NCBI GenBank assembly: GCA_021234155.1
Contig: JAJEKV010000024.1
Coordinates: forward strand, 11,754,913-11,818,912
Reading direction: 5' to 3'
DNA: 64,000 nucleotides
Origin: Isoetes taiwanensis
Lineage: Eukaryota > Streptophyta > Lycopodiopsida > Isoetales > Isoetaceae
The notes below the pieces were generated by a model, which did no database searches, was not told the origin of the DNA, and saw only the letters and a program-made list of their open reading frames with translations. The translations under genes were made by a program, and so were the position numbers. Position 1 is the stretch's first letter. The number at the start of each line of letters is the position of its first letter. This document shows positions 10,673-21,910 of the stretch, piece by piece.

Positions 10673-10956
10673 AAGATCGTCCGCGATCTTTCAGAGATGC
10701 TCCAGAGGGACCCATCCCTTCTCAAGGTGATTGCCCCATACGTCTGAAGGTTCTACAAATTCAAGAAATAGCTACGGATATGCGTGTACTTCCACAATAC
10801 GATATATCCTTGTACCTCCGCGGCACATTGCTATCGTTTGTACCTCCGCGGTAATATTTTATAGTATCTCCACGATACTAAACTATTGTATCTCCAAGAT
10901 ACGTTAGTATTTTTTGTACCTCCACGGTACTACTTAATTTTGTACCTCCACGGTAC
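10673..10956 (-). repeat. Array of seven covarying hairpins plus a longer one beside the purine tract
   Basis: Seven 15-nt inverted repeats start at 10786, 10812, 10840, 10864, 10888, 10916 and 10942, spaced 24-28 nt. In element sense each is a 5-bp stem and a 5-nt loop of pattern NNGGA. Stems alternate between GUACC/GGUAC and GUAUC/GAUAC, so paired positions change together. The first two units keep pairing only through G-U wobbles in the sense strand, and one has a terminal mismatch. A further hairpin (7-bp stem, CGGA loop) sits at 10673-10690. The array lies in the 3' untranslated part, downstream of gag. Confidence 0.8.
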
Positions 10957-11138
10957 TGATGTAATTTTGTTAGGCCTATTGTGCAATAACAACAATTACC
11001 ACCTTTCAAAAATTACATCTAATGCACCATGCTTTCATAATAATTTAATTTTTATTCCACATAAAAATCAAATCTTACAAACCAAATCAAATCAAATCTT
11101 ACAAATCTTATCCTAAGAGATGTAAATTTTTATGATTT

Positions 11139-12362
11139 TTACCCCATAGTTCCAATTTGGAGCCACCTTCGTTCTTTGGCTATAGCCTTTGGCCGTTCCT
11201 CACCTTTCTTCCGATCTTTAGCAGCTTTAGAGGTCTCAGGTATATCCTCCACGGGCTTGGGACCTTCAATAGCATGCATTTCTACAACCACGGACTTGGG
11301 ACCTTCAATAGCATGTATTGGTACAACCTTTTGAGATTTAGGTGGTTCAACTTTTGTGATCCCCCCTTCTCCAAATGGGCAATCCCTTAGGAAATGATTT
11401 CCTCCGCATCTATAGCATCCACCTTTTGGTTCCTTAATTTCCTTCCGCAGTCTAATTTGACTTCCCTCCTCACGCTTCCTTTCGGAACCATTACCATTGC
11501 CATTATTTCTCTTCCTCTTGAAGTTCTTGGAAGAATCCTTACTTCCATTTTTCTCTTTGCTACTCTTTTTGTCCTCATGATCTGAAGTTTCCTCGTCCCA
11601 AATATCAAACTTCCTAAACTTTGGATCTAGTTTCCGCTCCACTGCGGATGCTAGTTTTATGGCTTCATTTAAATCTTTTGGGAAAAATATTTCCATTTCC
11701 GCGTAAATATCATCCCTACATCCGCTGACATATTTTCTTAGAAGCTCTTTCCCATCCAGATTCCTTATTAATGCCGCTAAATGAGTGAATTTGGAAGTAT
11801 AGGACTGAATACTCTCAGTTTCCCCCTGTTTTAGACGATCCCATTCCCTGCGTAACTCACTGTGATAGTTAGAGGGTAAATAGTGTGCTTCAAAAGCCGT
11901 TTTGAAACTTTCCCAATTATTGATCCTGGGATCACATTCTCGTCTGCCTTGCCACCATGCTTGAGCTCGATCTTTCAAATAAGTGTCCATGGCTTGCAGT
12001 CTTTCCACATCTGTTGCCTGCACTCGTTCAAAGAACTTTTCCCACTGGCTGATAAAACTAACAACCTTGACAGGCTTTGTCTTTCCCCCTTTGAAAGACG
12101 GCATATCCGCTTTCTCTAACCATTTTCTCAGCTTAGGTGGCGGTGGAGGAGTTACTGGTGGAGGACCATTAGGCAAAGGAGGTTGCGAAGGTTGCAGATA
12201 AATATCTGGAAGGAAGCGATACAGAATAGCCAACAATTCCACTTGTCTGTCATACTCTTGCTGACTACTAGGCGTAGGCAATGCTGACTGGGATGCAATA
12301 TAACCAGCGTTAGACAAGGCTTGCTGATATTGCGCTTCAGTAACATTGAAGCGTTGGGCCAT
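11139..12362 (-). CDS. Gag polyprotein of the LTR retrotransposon
   Basis: This is an intact 407-residue frame starting at an ATG just after the primer-binding site. Residues 1-85 hold a helical start and a proline-rich linker. About 85-245 is a Retrotrans_gag capsid domain, with the WEKFFERV...AWWQGRRE...FKTAFEAHYLP and YTSKFTHLA signatures. Residues 255-310 are highly basic. C316, C319, H323 and C328 form a CCHC zinc knuckle (CYRCGGNHFLRDC, with three rather than four residues before the His). A tandem HAIEGPK repeat follows. The protein would assemble cytoplasmic virus-like particles and bind the element's RNA. The stop codon is native, not a pol truncation scar that I can see. Confidence 0.92.
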   Translation of the reverse strand: MAQRFNVTEAQYQQALSNAGYIASQSALPTPSSQQEYDRQVELLAILYRFLPDIYLQPSQPPLPNGPPPVTPPPPPKLRKWLEKADMPSFKGGKTKPVKVVSFISQWEKFFERVQATDVERLQAMDTYLKDRAQAWWQGRRECDPRINNWESFKTAFEAHYLPSNYHSELRREWDRLKQGETESIQSYTSKFTHLAALIRNLDGKELLRKYVSGCRDDIYAEMEIFFPKDLNEAIKLASAVERKLDPKFRKFDIWDEETSDHEDKKSSKEKNGSKDSSKNFKRKRNNGNGNGSERKREEGSQIRLRKEIKEPKGGCYRCGGNHFLRDCPFGEGGITKVEPPKSQKVVPIHAIEGPKSVVVEMHAIEGPKPVEDIPETSKAAKDRKKGEERPKAIAKERRWLQIGTMG

Positions 12363-12385
12363 TGATCAGATCTAAGGATCGATAA

Positions 12386-12397
12386 GCTCTGATACCA
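12386..12397 (-). promoter_or_regulatory. Primer-binding site for initiator tRNA-Met
   Basis: TGGTATCAGAGC on the minus strand, 2 nt after the 5' LTR, is complementary to the 3' end of initiator tRNA-Met. It primes minus-strand cDNA synthesis. Confidence 0.93.
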
Positions 12398-12399
12398 CT

Positions 12400-13212
12400 T
12401 GATACGCTTTAAGGGAAAAGCTTAAAGACGTAACTACTTAAAACAATTGTATAGACAAAGTATAGAAGAAACAGACTTTGATAAGAACAAATGGCTTGGT
12501 TTCCACAACCAAAGGATTTGGGCATCCAGTTTCTACCCAACCGGATCCAGATAGAACTAAGGCAATTTCCAAGGGAAAAGAATGAAAGGATTGGTCGCAG
12601 CCTATTATCCCTTCAGCTTGCAATCAATCCGATCTTACAACAGTATGGGCTTCGATAGGCTCAATCCAACCACCAAGATTCAGATATGAAACTCAGGCTT
12701 TAGAGTTATCAGTGATCAACACAAACTAAGAAAGCCTTCTCGTGCAAGATCCTCAGCCAGGTCGGTGTTTTACAAGACAAATTTGGGAAGAACAGACAAA
12801 ACTGGGTTACTGCTGCCGGATTCATAAGCAGTTGCTATCTCCACCTGTCGGATCTGTGCCAGCGGCCGGAAACAAGTCTGAGATTCCGCTGCTATCATAA
12901 AACTGGCCGTTATCCCCCTGATATAGCCAAGTCGATCCTTTTTGTCGTATAAAAAGGTGCTGCTTTCACTATTTCCGGTTCCATCTCCCGATCTTTGCCT
13001 TTTTAAGGTAAACTTAATTTACACGAACCCTATTTCTGTTATTTGCCTTGCCGATTTAGGAGTTATCCCTTTTCCTTAGAAAATAGGATATTTTCCCTAT
13101 TCTCTTGCTATAATGGTTGTTGATAATATCTTGCCCCTTGTAACCATTGATTTTTCCAAATGCCCCATTGCCTTAGTCTTTTTTTCACTGGACCACTCCC
13201 CCTAGCATGCCC
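12400..13212 (-). repeat. 5' LTR (in element orientation)
   Basis: Partner of the LTR at 9848-10659. It would carry the element's promoter, reading leftward. The right-hand target-site duplication AATAC follows at 13213-13217. Confidence 0.9.
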
Positions 13213-13217
13213 AATAC

Positions 13218-13935
13218 ACTTTGCATTTATTGCGACCATTAATACACTTAGCATTCATTGCGGCCATTATTCCGACGTCCGCCATAGCCAGACCTGTGCT
13301 TGCCCCTGCATACAAAACTCCAGCGCCATTGCAGTCCACAAGGCATTTCTATGGACCAATGCGGCCATGCGAGCGATGATGAGACAACCCGGCAGATCCA
13401 CTTTCATTCCATGCCAATATGCTTCCTTCCTAGCACTCGGATCGCAAGATTCGCGAGCAAAATGGAGAAAAATTTCTACTACAGAACCAGTGCAAATCCT
13501 TTCTCTGATTCTGCAATGGATAATGTTGCACGTATTCTTATAATTTTGTACATCATTTCTTTATTCTCCAGAAGCAATATTAAATTCTTTTTGAGGTTTG
13601 CTTAAGAAAGTATTTGAGGAACAATACTAAATCTTTTAGTAGAAGCATTTGAGGAAGAATAATTGGAGATGTGTCATCTTCAGAAATCACAAAGTAAACA
13701 ACTCATTACAGCGTGTTGATTACAAAATACAGGTTCTAATCATATGTGCCCATGGCCACTGTGGTAGAATGCCTCCTTTGCTTTCAAATTATATCTCGGA
13801 TTCAAGCTTCAGAGATGGAGGCGTATGGAGTCGCAAGCATGTTTAGAGCCGAAAAGCCATCGCCCAACAGGACTGTGGCTTCTATTTTTTTGACTTTTGG
13901 AAACATGATCCGAAACAAGGAGTAAAACCTGTATG
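13218..13935. other. No gene seen
   Basis: The first 60 bases continue the CATTTATTGCGGCCATTAATAC-like target sequence that also precedes the retrotransposon. The remainder has no supported coding region. Confidence 0.4.
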
Positions 13936-13938
13936 AGT

Positions 13939-14190
13939 ATGATCGGAAAGCATTTGTGGACTTGCAGCAGTACAAACAGATTCGACCATCTCCCTTTCTA
14001 CAGGCGATGGCACCCCTGCCCTTGAATCAAATCCATCGGTGCCTCCTGCCGAAGCTGTTTTTACATCAGAACCAATGCCCCCTTCTGCGACTGGGCCATT
14101 TGGCCTTGAATCAAATTCACCGGATTCTGCCGAATTTGTTTTTGGGGCAGATATAGAGCCAATGCCTCCTTCTATGGCTGGCCCAGGATA
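13939..14190 (+). CDS. Short Pro/Ser-rich reading frame with an internal repeat, unknown
   Basis: An open frame without an ATG ends in TAG at 14190. Its residues form two related 28-residue repeats, seen as ALESNPSVPPAEAVF...EPMPPSATGP and GLESNSPDSAEFVF...EPMPPSMAGP. The synonymous and similar substitutions between the repeats hint at past coding use, perhaps as a last exon or a retroelement remnant. I do not recognise it. Confidence 0.25.
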
Positions 14191-14600
14191 GAAATGATGA
14201 TCTCTGTTTTGAGAGCAAGTGGGCTCTTTGCCCCAGTCTGAGACGACCCAGAATTCTCGGACCCAACACTATTAGATCCTGCTCAAAATCTACTGCAAAA
14301 TAATCGATCCATGTCCATTATAAATCAATTATAAATCAATCAGGCATTCCATGAATTACGTACATAACTTTGCATTTTGTTAAAACTTCATGTTTTTAAT
14401 TCTACAATATTCATTGGCTTATCATCTAGATCCATTTACAATGAAGATATTTGCATCTTACTATTAGAATATTGATTGGCCCCATGTTGCTGCCCTAGTG
14501 CAGCTTTGTTTTGAAAAATGTGCTCCATCAGATAAGTGCATAATGGAATTATATATGCTAATGTACCCTATCTTTATAAAGACCAGGCCTCCTTCACATT
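14191..14600. other. No gene seen
   Basis: AT-rich flank of the hAT element with no supported feature. Confidence 0.4.
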
Positions 14601-17214
14601 GTTTGGACCAGTGTTGTTTTCGTACGCGTACGAAATCAATTTGGGCGTATAGTACTTTATATGTTATTTCGTACGTCCGGTACGTTACAAAATAGGGGGT
14701 AAAATAATAATATTTTTTTTGGCGGGGTTTACCTTAGAACCCTAATGCTATTTTCGACCTCCCAACCCTAAAAGATCTGTTCTCCAAGCGGCTTCACGAT
14801 GTAGATTAGAGGGATCGATTGCACAAGCTAAGGTCATTGATAGAGTTTCTAATGCACGGTTCTGGAGGATTTGAGCGAAGTCAGATCGATTTTATGTGGA
14901 TCTTCCTTTGAACAGAGCTTTTGAAAGGTCTATATGATATTATGCTTCTTCAGCTTCTCTTATCATTTCCATTCATCCTCTAATAACAGAATCGGCCATT
15001 TTTCAGGGTCTAGGTCTCCTGCTACTCCTAAAACATGGAGGATATATGATCTGCATTTTGTGTGGAATCGTCCAGGCAACGAATGTACAAATTTATTTGC
15101 AGGTAGATTATTGCTTCCATTTCGACTTATCTGTTAATCGGATATATTCAAGCGAACGCCAGGATAATGCATCAGATCCCAGTAAATGGGCAAAGAAATG
15201 AGGATAAGTTCTTTCCTGGCTGCAACATTTCGGTAACATGATACACAGCTCCATCTCTTGCCCAGGTTTTAATTTTATTTGCAGTAGCTTATGGCCAGCT
15301 TCCTCAAAGTCTAGGCTACTCTCAGGTTTAATTTTTCTTATTTGTATGGAAGGGTCATTTTGTGTGTATACGGAGTTGATGTTGATAGGCAGGGAAAAAT
15401 GGGTATAAGGAAGAGGTAAATGGGGTTGGAATGTTTAATTTGCAGTAAAGATATGAGGAATCTATTATGTTTAATACAGGTCGTAGCAAATTCGTAAGCC
15501 AAAAAATATAGTTTTTTTCCTTTCAAAACCTCATGAAAACATTAGGCGCTTTGGTGGTGCCATTTCCACATTCATATATATGTGAAGGGTTTTCCTGTGA
15601 TTCTTACCTTCTTGATTATGGAGCTTTGCAAATCTCATAGCCCTAATTCATTTGGAGCATTTGGATGCGACTTTTACTGCTGCCTAGCTCGCCATTTAGG
15701 GTGAAACATGGCTGTTTTTATTTCTAATTCTGCCATAACTCTTGCGGATTAGTTATCGGTGAAGTCCATAGATCATCAATTTGATCACTTGTGAAGACTA
15801 CAAGGAGCTTGGATTAAAGGGTGAGCTACTTCTTTAGCTTATTATCTGATTTTTACCTCATGTTTTATTGATTATTTAATTGATATCTGCCTGCTAGAAC
15901 AGATGGATTCAGTGCAGATCCTTAGCAGATAAATTTAGTGCAGAGATCCTTAGAAGCAAGATCTTTAATGCAAGATTCAAATCTCAACAAAACATAAGAC
16001 TTCTCAGAAATCCAGAATTTGTTCTGGAGAAGGTATGGCATCTGCATTTGTTCTTTGGATTGATGTTACACAGGTGACACAGTGCATAGCTTCTACGTCC
16101 AATGCCTAATGGCAGGCAGCATAGCTGATAGTTGATTTGATAGTTGTTCGGAGTTGTATGGGCAATCTGTTGTGTTTAATCCAGTCATGGAAAAGGAATA
16201 TAGGGCAAGTCTGCAATTTTTTTAAAATGGAAACAAGATATAAAGTGGTAGGACTATATGATAGTTTGATTTTGATGTTTTGTGAGAAAGTTATAAGAGA
16301 ACTAAGCTGGGACGCTCAATATAGGAGATCAATATTCTGCCTTATGGGACTGTATGCAGGCAGGAAGCATAGATTTATAGGAGTATGAGACATGCAGATA
16401 TGTATGACCATTTACTGTGTTCATTATTGCAGGGGACCGTAGCTCATGCATAGTAATTGAAAGGAATGGAGATTGTGCTGTTGGTGTAGCATATTACTTA
16501 AGGCAAGTATATCTGTCATTGTGGTCATTATTTCCTGTTGTGTACAGAGCCATTCCATGTTTAATTTAATAGAACATTAATATTTTACCAAGTTTAACTT
16601 ATTAAGTCTTGAAGTTGGGATGTTTAATGTTGTATTTCATAATTGTTTGTGGTAAAGGTATGGACAAGAGAAGTTTAGGATCTGGAATAGATCATAATAG
16701 TTTATGACAGTAAATCTTATGGTCATTTCATCATAGTTCACCATGCTGGTTATTCGTGTAAAATTTAAAGCTTTCCACATTTAAAACTTATGAGAGTTTC
16801 TAACTGAATTTATATTCTTCTCTTGCAGGTTGCATACGTCACTATAATCTGAAATTTTGAAAATGATGTCTACGTTCTAGATGAATGTTAATTGTATGCG
16901 CATACACGTTAATGTTCTACAATTTGCCTACATAATATTTATGTGATGTTCTTTTTCAATGTGTCTACACAAGCGATATAATAATAGACTTATTTAATTG
17001 ATGTGGTGGATGTAGAATAATATTTAAAATACTTGGAAGTACTATAAGTACTGTACATCCGTAACGTACTGTACGTACTATACCTCATTTGAGACAACTC
17101 ATTAATAACGTACTTAAAGTACGAAAAGGCCTAAGGTACGAAAAACGTATAGTACGTTATAGGACGTACGGTACGCGTATCGTACACTAAGTACGTGACT
17201 ACACTGGTTTGGAC
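14601..17214. mobile_element. Complete non-autonomous hAT transposon
   Basis: The element spans 14609-17206 (2.6 kb). It starts CAGTGTTG and ends CTACACTG, giving short terminal inverted repeats of hAT type. It is flanked by a perfect 8-bp duplication GTTTGGAC (14601-14608 and 17207-17214), the hAT signature length. Both ends are dense in GTAC and CGTACG motifs (14622-14690 and 17036-17195), probably subterminal transposase sites. No transposase domain is visible in the interior. A few short open frames there are not convincing, so it depends on an enzyme supplied elsewhere. Confidence 0.9.
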
Positions 17215-17329
17215 TCAACATTTTGGACTCAACATAAACCCTTCTTTATAGTGAGTCGGGAGAGAAATGTTCTCGAATATTCATGTCTTCAGATTCACTT
17301 CCAAGACATACAGGAAATAGATAAGAGAA

Positions 17330-17410
17330 ATGTTCGCGATGACAAAAATTCCAAGACATATGGGAAACGGAGAAGAGAAATGTTCGCGGCGGCCGCGATA
17401 AATTTCTTGC
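17330..17410 (-). mobile_element. CACTA-like inverted end remnant
   Basis: On the minus strand the stretch CAAGAAATTTATCGCGG followed by CCGCCGCGAACATTTC matches the end at 5068-5115. A second, weaker GAAATGTTCGCGA copy is at about 17326. Whether it once paired with the 5-kb end cannot be shown. Confidence 0.4.
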
Positions 17411-17623
17411 ACATATAATGCTAAAACTTAAACCATAGCCATAAATGCTATTCTGAGTGAGAGACTATATAACAAAATATCTAGCATAGAGATCGTAAGT
17501 TGAGCTTAGGATCTCTATGTATAAATTGCAATGGACAACAACGTCCTTCCTTCTAAGATAAATGAGGTGAAGTTATACACAATGCATCCTTTCTATGCAT
17601 ATTGGAAGTTATTATGTATTGGA

Positions 17624-17728
17624 GAACGGAGTATGGGACCCCTTTTCGGTTTGGAAGGGGGGCCCCGCGATCGGCGGCAGCCGGGAACGGGTCCCTTCCA
17701 AACCGGAAAGGAGGACCATGCTCCGTTC
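17624..17728. repeat. Short foldback element / hairpin
   Basis: The 36-nt arms at 17624-17659 and 17693-17728 are inverted copies with about five mismatches, separated by a GC-rich 33-nt loop. It is likely a very small MITE or another hairpin-forming sequence. Confidence 0.7.
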
Positions 17729-20700
17729 CCCGACAACATGGAAGCTTAAGAAGCTGGCTTTCGGCCATGGAGATTCTGGATCAGGCTCAGCGTTTTTGTT
17801 TTCCATTTCGTTGCTGGAGCGAGAAGGGAAAAAAGACAGAAGATTTTTTCAGGGGATTCTTTGTAGGCAGAAATGGTGGACGGTGGATTTTGTTGGCGCG
17901 AAAGATATAACGAAACGACATTTTTGCACAGATACAGGGGGTTTTTTTCCCTATTTTTTATTGCAGGGCATCAACTCTCTCTCTCTCTGCGGTCTTCTTC
18001 CAGCTTGATTCTTGCAGATCCGCACTTGTAAAAGGGTCGATTCTTCATAGCAAAAACAGAAAGTGCAGAAACAGGGGATTTTTGTTCCTTATTGATGATT
18101 GTTTGGCCGATTCTTCCATCGATTCTCTTCTTTTGCATGTAAGAGAGCTTAACGCTGCATCAATTCTTTCATCGATTCTTCTATGCAATTCTTCTTCTGC
18201 ATGCAAGAGGTTTTAACAGGGACGAAGATGGGCAAAAAACAGGGGAAAGAAAAGAAAGGGCAAAATGACCTGTAAACGCCTGTATGTTGCCGGAATGATG
18301 AAGCCAACTTCCATTCCGGAGTGGAGAGAATGCAACATGGCATCAGGAGATTCACCCTCACCAAAAAATGGCGATCCAGCTTCCATATTGTTAGAGATAC
18401 CCACCCCCCAGGCCCCGACCCCCCAAACCTATTTTTCCTTCGCACCCCCAAAGCATGTTGTTCACGGGGTTCTGAGCTTATTATGGTACAAGCTGCTACG
18501 TCTGGTAAGGGCCTGGCGAGCCAATGCCCAAACCTCGCAGAATGACCTATGGTATGGAGGGTGAATTTTTTCACCGTAATAGTCAGGGTAGAGGAACTTT
18601 CAGTGGTTTCAGAGGTAATTTTCAAATTTCAGAGGTGATTTCCCAGGCTATTTCAACTGAAAGGACATTACTACAGGTAAGAGACCTGTAATTCATAAAA
18701 TTTGCCTCCTGATAATGGATATAAGGGCATGTAATGTGATCTTTCATCAAGAATGCATTGCTAGGTTCAATAAAAGCCAAACAATATAGAGACCTTCCTC
18801 TACCTCCGGACAATCCAAAATAAATGCATGCATACTTGGAATATGACCTGGCGAACTGCAATCTATGTGGCTCTTTGGCGCAGACATCAAGAGACAGAAA
18901 CGGAGGGCAAAACATAGGGTTAGGGCAAGCATTTCGGCCATGCTGCAGGAGAATGGATTGTGGCTATGGCTCCAAGAAATCTTTGCAATGCAAGCAAGCA
19001 AGTGCGGAAATGCAGAATAGAAGGCAGTATGCACAAGATTCTACAAAAGTTCGCAGATTTTTTATTAAGTCTGTGCCTCTGGCGCACGGATCATCACCAT
19101 AATGTATATCGGGTTTCTAGTCTATGCTTTGCTGTAAGCAAGGGCCAGAGCAGCAAGGAAGTATTTCGACCCCAGGTAAGCTTTGTATTATGCAGTTTAC
19201 AAATAAATAGTCGTTGATAGCTGTTGCAGATGCCACAGCAAACTAGACTAGCAAGGAACGACAGGTCCAAGGCCAGCTCCAGATAGTACTCGAGATAGAC
19301 TTTGTGCAAACTTCGTGCAGACTTACCTCGTTCTTCCTACTTTTCCCAACGAGCAAGGTAAAATCTGTTTTTATTTTATGAGATTTATTATGATCAGTGT
19401 TTACATTCACGTTTTGTACTCCAATGGGAATTTTTAAACGTGTGCAGTCCCCTTCTGCATCTATATTTCTCTTTGTGCAAATCCCATTTCTGGCTGTGCT
19501 TTGGGCAATATAAGTTGATTTCTGCTCTACATACAAATTTTGGTATGCCTTTCTTCCCCCATTTTGTGCTAATGGGACTGCTTGCTTAATCGATTTTCAA
19601 TGGACATGATAAGAATCAAACTTGTCTAGGCTATTCTTTTTGCACTCTAATTAGAATCCACAAAGTGGATATAGTTTTTTCATCCTATGTAGAGTTTGCT
19701 CTGTGTTAACAACCTGATCTAATGCTCTTGATCTTTACTCAGTAGAACCGGAGGATACAAAATGAACATCCCTTATCTGTTCTTGCAAATCTCTGCTGTT
19801 GCAAAACCATTTTGGTAGAATTCCTTCAAGGAAATTTTATATACTCCATTAATGATTTGATGATCCATCTGTTTTCTCTTTTAAACTTAAACCTATTTTG
19901 CATGTTTGAGAACCAATTTGCAGATGAGAATTCAAATAGCATTAGTTTTCATATATTTCCTCTGTGGTTGTTGGGGGGAAGTTTTAAGGAACTCTTATAC
20001 TCGAGGTACGTATTAGTTCATAAAAATTCTTGCACCATTGTATGAATGTTTTAATTCTTAGAGCGAGTTTTCGTCCCATTTCCATCTCTGTTTGGTAGCT
20101 TGCATGTGGACGGTACTGTTGCATGTTAGAGATCCCAAAATCATTGCGCTTCTCTCGTCTTCTCCCTAGTTTCTTTATAGCATTGTTTCTACGTGTACAA
20201 TTGCCAACATTTTCCCTCTTTGCTTCTAGTTTATGCTTTTGTATCAATCTGCTCTAAGAGAGTGTAAGTCACCAGACTTTGTGTAGCTTTAAGCTTTTAC
20301 ATTTTATTGGAGGTAACATATTTGAAATATCAAGGGTAAATTAGCTGTAACTTTGGAAAGATGTAATCTGAGAAGAATATTGGTTTCTATACATCTCATA
20401 AAAAACTTTGCGCCTATTTTACAGATGTATCTTTTGGAGCCCTCCACATTGCATCAAGATATGTTGTGGTATGTTCTCATGTCAAATGTGATAGGTTTGC
20501 ACTTATCTGTTGAGATATGCATTTTCAGGAGTTTAATTTCTGTACTATAAGCCAGCTGTGGCACAATGCATTTTTGCTGGTAATATTTCAAAAATGCTGT
20601 AGATAAACAACATCACCTAGTTTGTCCTTTATAAGAATTTTAGACCTCCATGTAAGCAATGGGGAGTTAGTGAGATAACTGAATGCTAAAAATCATAACC

Positions 20701-21230
20701 TCGATTAGAATCCCGTTGGAGTGATCTGAATTTACAGATACTTAAGCTTGTTTGCTTTGCTTAATGACACCTTTTGCTGGGCATTTTTGCCTGCAACGTC
20801 CCATTGGAGTGGTCTAAATCTAGAGATACTTAAGTTGTTTGCTTTGCTTAATGGCACTTTTGCTGGGCATTTTTGTCTGCTGATTTTTTGCATCATACTA
20901 TTTGTTGTTCATAAAGTTCAGTTTTGATCTTTTTAGAGATCCATCACTAGCGCCAAATGGAAATACCAGGGTTCAAATCCTTGGTGAGTTGATATGGGTT
21001 GTGGCACAACATTGTATGTTGTAAAATTGATGTTATAAAGTAAAAGATTTTCAGTCAAAAGTGACAATGGCAATGGGATGTTCAATGAACATTTCTTGGT
21101 TATATAAACCAGTAGCACCAGTTACAAAGAAAAAACATTTAAGAACTCGATTGAGTCAAGGATTGTATAAATCCATACCATTTATCGAACAAAGCATTAA
21201 TAATTTGATGGAGAAAATTTAACCAACTCA
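17729..21230. other. 3.5 kb without a recognisable gene
   Basis: Several open frames of 70-158 codons occur (for example 18149-18625 minus, 18265-18564 plus, 18824-19102 plus), but none shows a known domain or consistent coding signals. A CNLCGSLAQ...CC stretch near 18855 could be a decayed zinc-binding motif. A short duplicated stretch around TTTGCTTTGCTTAATG recurs near 20750 and 20840. Confidence 0.4.
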
Positions 21231-21250
21231 AGGAAGGAAGGAAGGAAGGT
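21231..21250 (-). repeat. (CCTT)n tail of LINE copy B
   Basis: Five GGAA units on the plus strand lie directly after the LINE 3' end (read leftward), separated from it by GTA. Confidence 0.8.
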
Positions 21251-21717
21251 ACTTTTATCGTCCACGGAGACCAATCGGTCTATGGGACCCAATACAAAAA
21301 CGCAGCAAGCGGATTACTGCCCGGATTAAAAAACCCCCGCCCCGAAGGGTTTTCGAGGGAAAAACCGTGGCAGCAATCAGCCTATTGACAAACTGTGCTA
21401 ACATATACAATGCAGAAACACCCAAATATATATAGTCATGCACCGCACCCGTAGTGCCCAATCAACGAGCAGCCAGGCGGGGGCAAAGGTGACCTCGCAG
21501 GTCCAGCACCTCCTGAATGTACGACCCCAGGGCACGTACTGACGTGTGTTCATCAGCAAATATAAGGGCAAGTCCGGCCGTACTAAGGGAGCGTATCTGG
21601 CTCGGATGTGACTGAACGCTGGGCAACTCTGGAAAGTGTGAGACTCATCCTCAATGGCACCCGCTTGACAGCACTGACAGAGCCTGTCCTGGCGGGGCTC
21701 CCCAATCACACTCACCC
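21251..21717 (-). mobile_element. LINE 3' fragment (copy B)
   Basis: Minus strand: the C-terminal zinc finger (RLCQCCQAGAIEDESH...CPAF) at about 21590-21690, then a 3' UTR sharing the AAAACCCTTCGGGGC block with copy A and ending GTCTCCGTGGACGATAAAAG. It is 5'-truncated at 21717, where a different repeat begins. It cannot encode a functional protein. Confidence 0.8.
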
Positions 21718-21910
21718 CGGTTTTTGGTCCACTGTGGAAAACATCAGTTTTGGTAGGTCTACATGTCCTGTTTTCAAAGAATCCTACATGTGGATTTGTG
21801 GAGGTATGGTTTTGTTCGATAATGGTGTTCTTTTTTCAGTGGACTAAAACATCCACTGTTGTTTTGTAGTTTCCTCTATTGTGACATGTCATTTTATAAT
21901 ACAATCCACT

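Larger units (their letters stand above)
9848..13212 (-). mobile_element. Complete gag-only LTR retrotransposon (non-autonomous)
   Basis: The element is 3.37 kb, with two LTRs of about 812 bp that differ at roughly a dozen positions and a few 1-nt gaps by eye, so the insertion is moderately young. The order on the minus strand is LTR, initiator-tRNA-Met primer site, gag, hairpin array, purine tract, LTR. There is no protease, reverse transcriptase, RNase H or integrase, so it must use enzymes from a related Ty3-type element. This matches elements described as terminal-repeat retrotransposons with a GAG domain. Confidence 0.92.

Noticed and set aside
5067-17410. A single 12-kb CACTA transposon between the two GGCGGCC-type ends
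   Set aside because: The terminal bases differ, no transposase lies between them, and the region contains independent complete elements; the ends may come from separate small copies.
21717-21745. Shared TTTTTGGTCCAC next to LINE breakpoints at 21.7 and 33.4 kb as a common transposon end
   Set aside because: The match is 12 bp with poor extension; could be chance.
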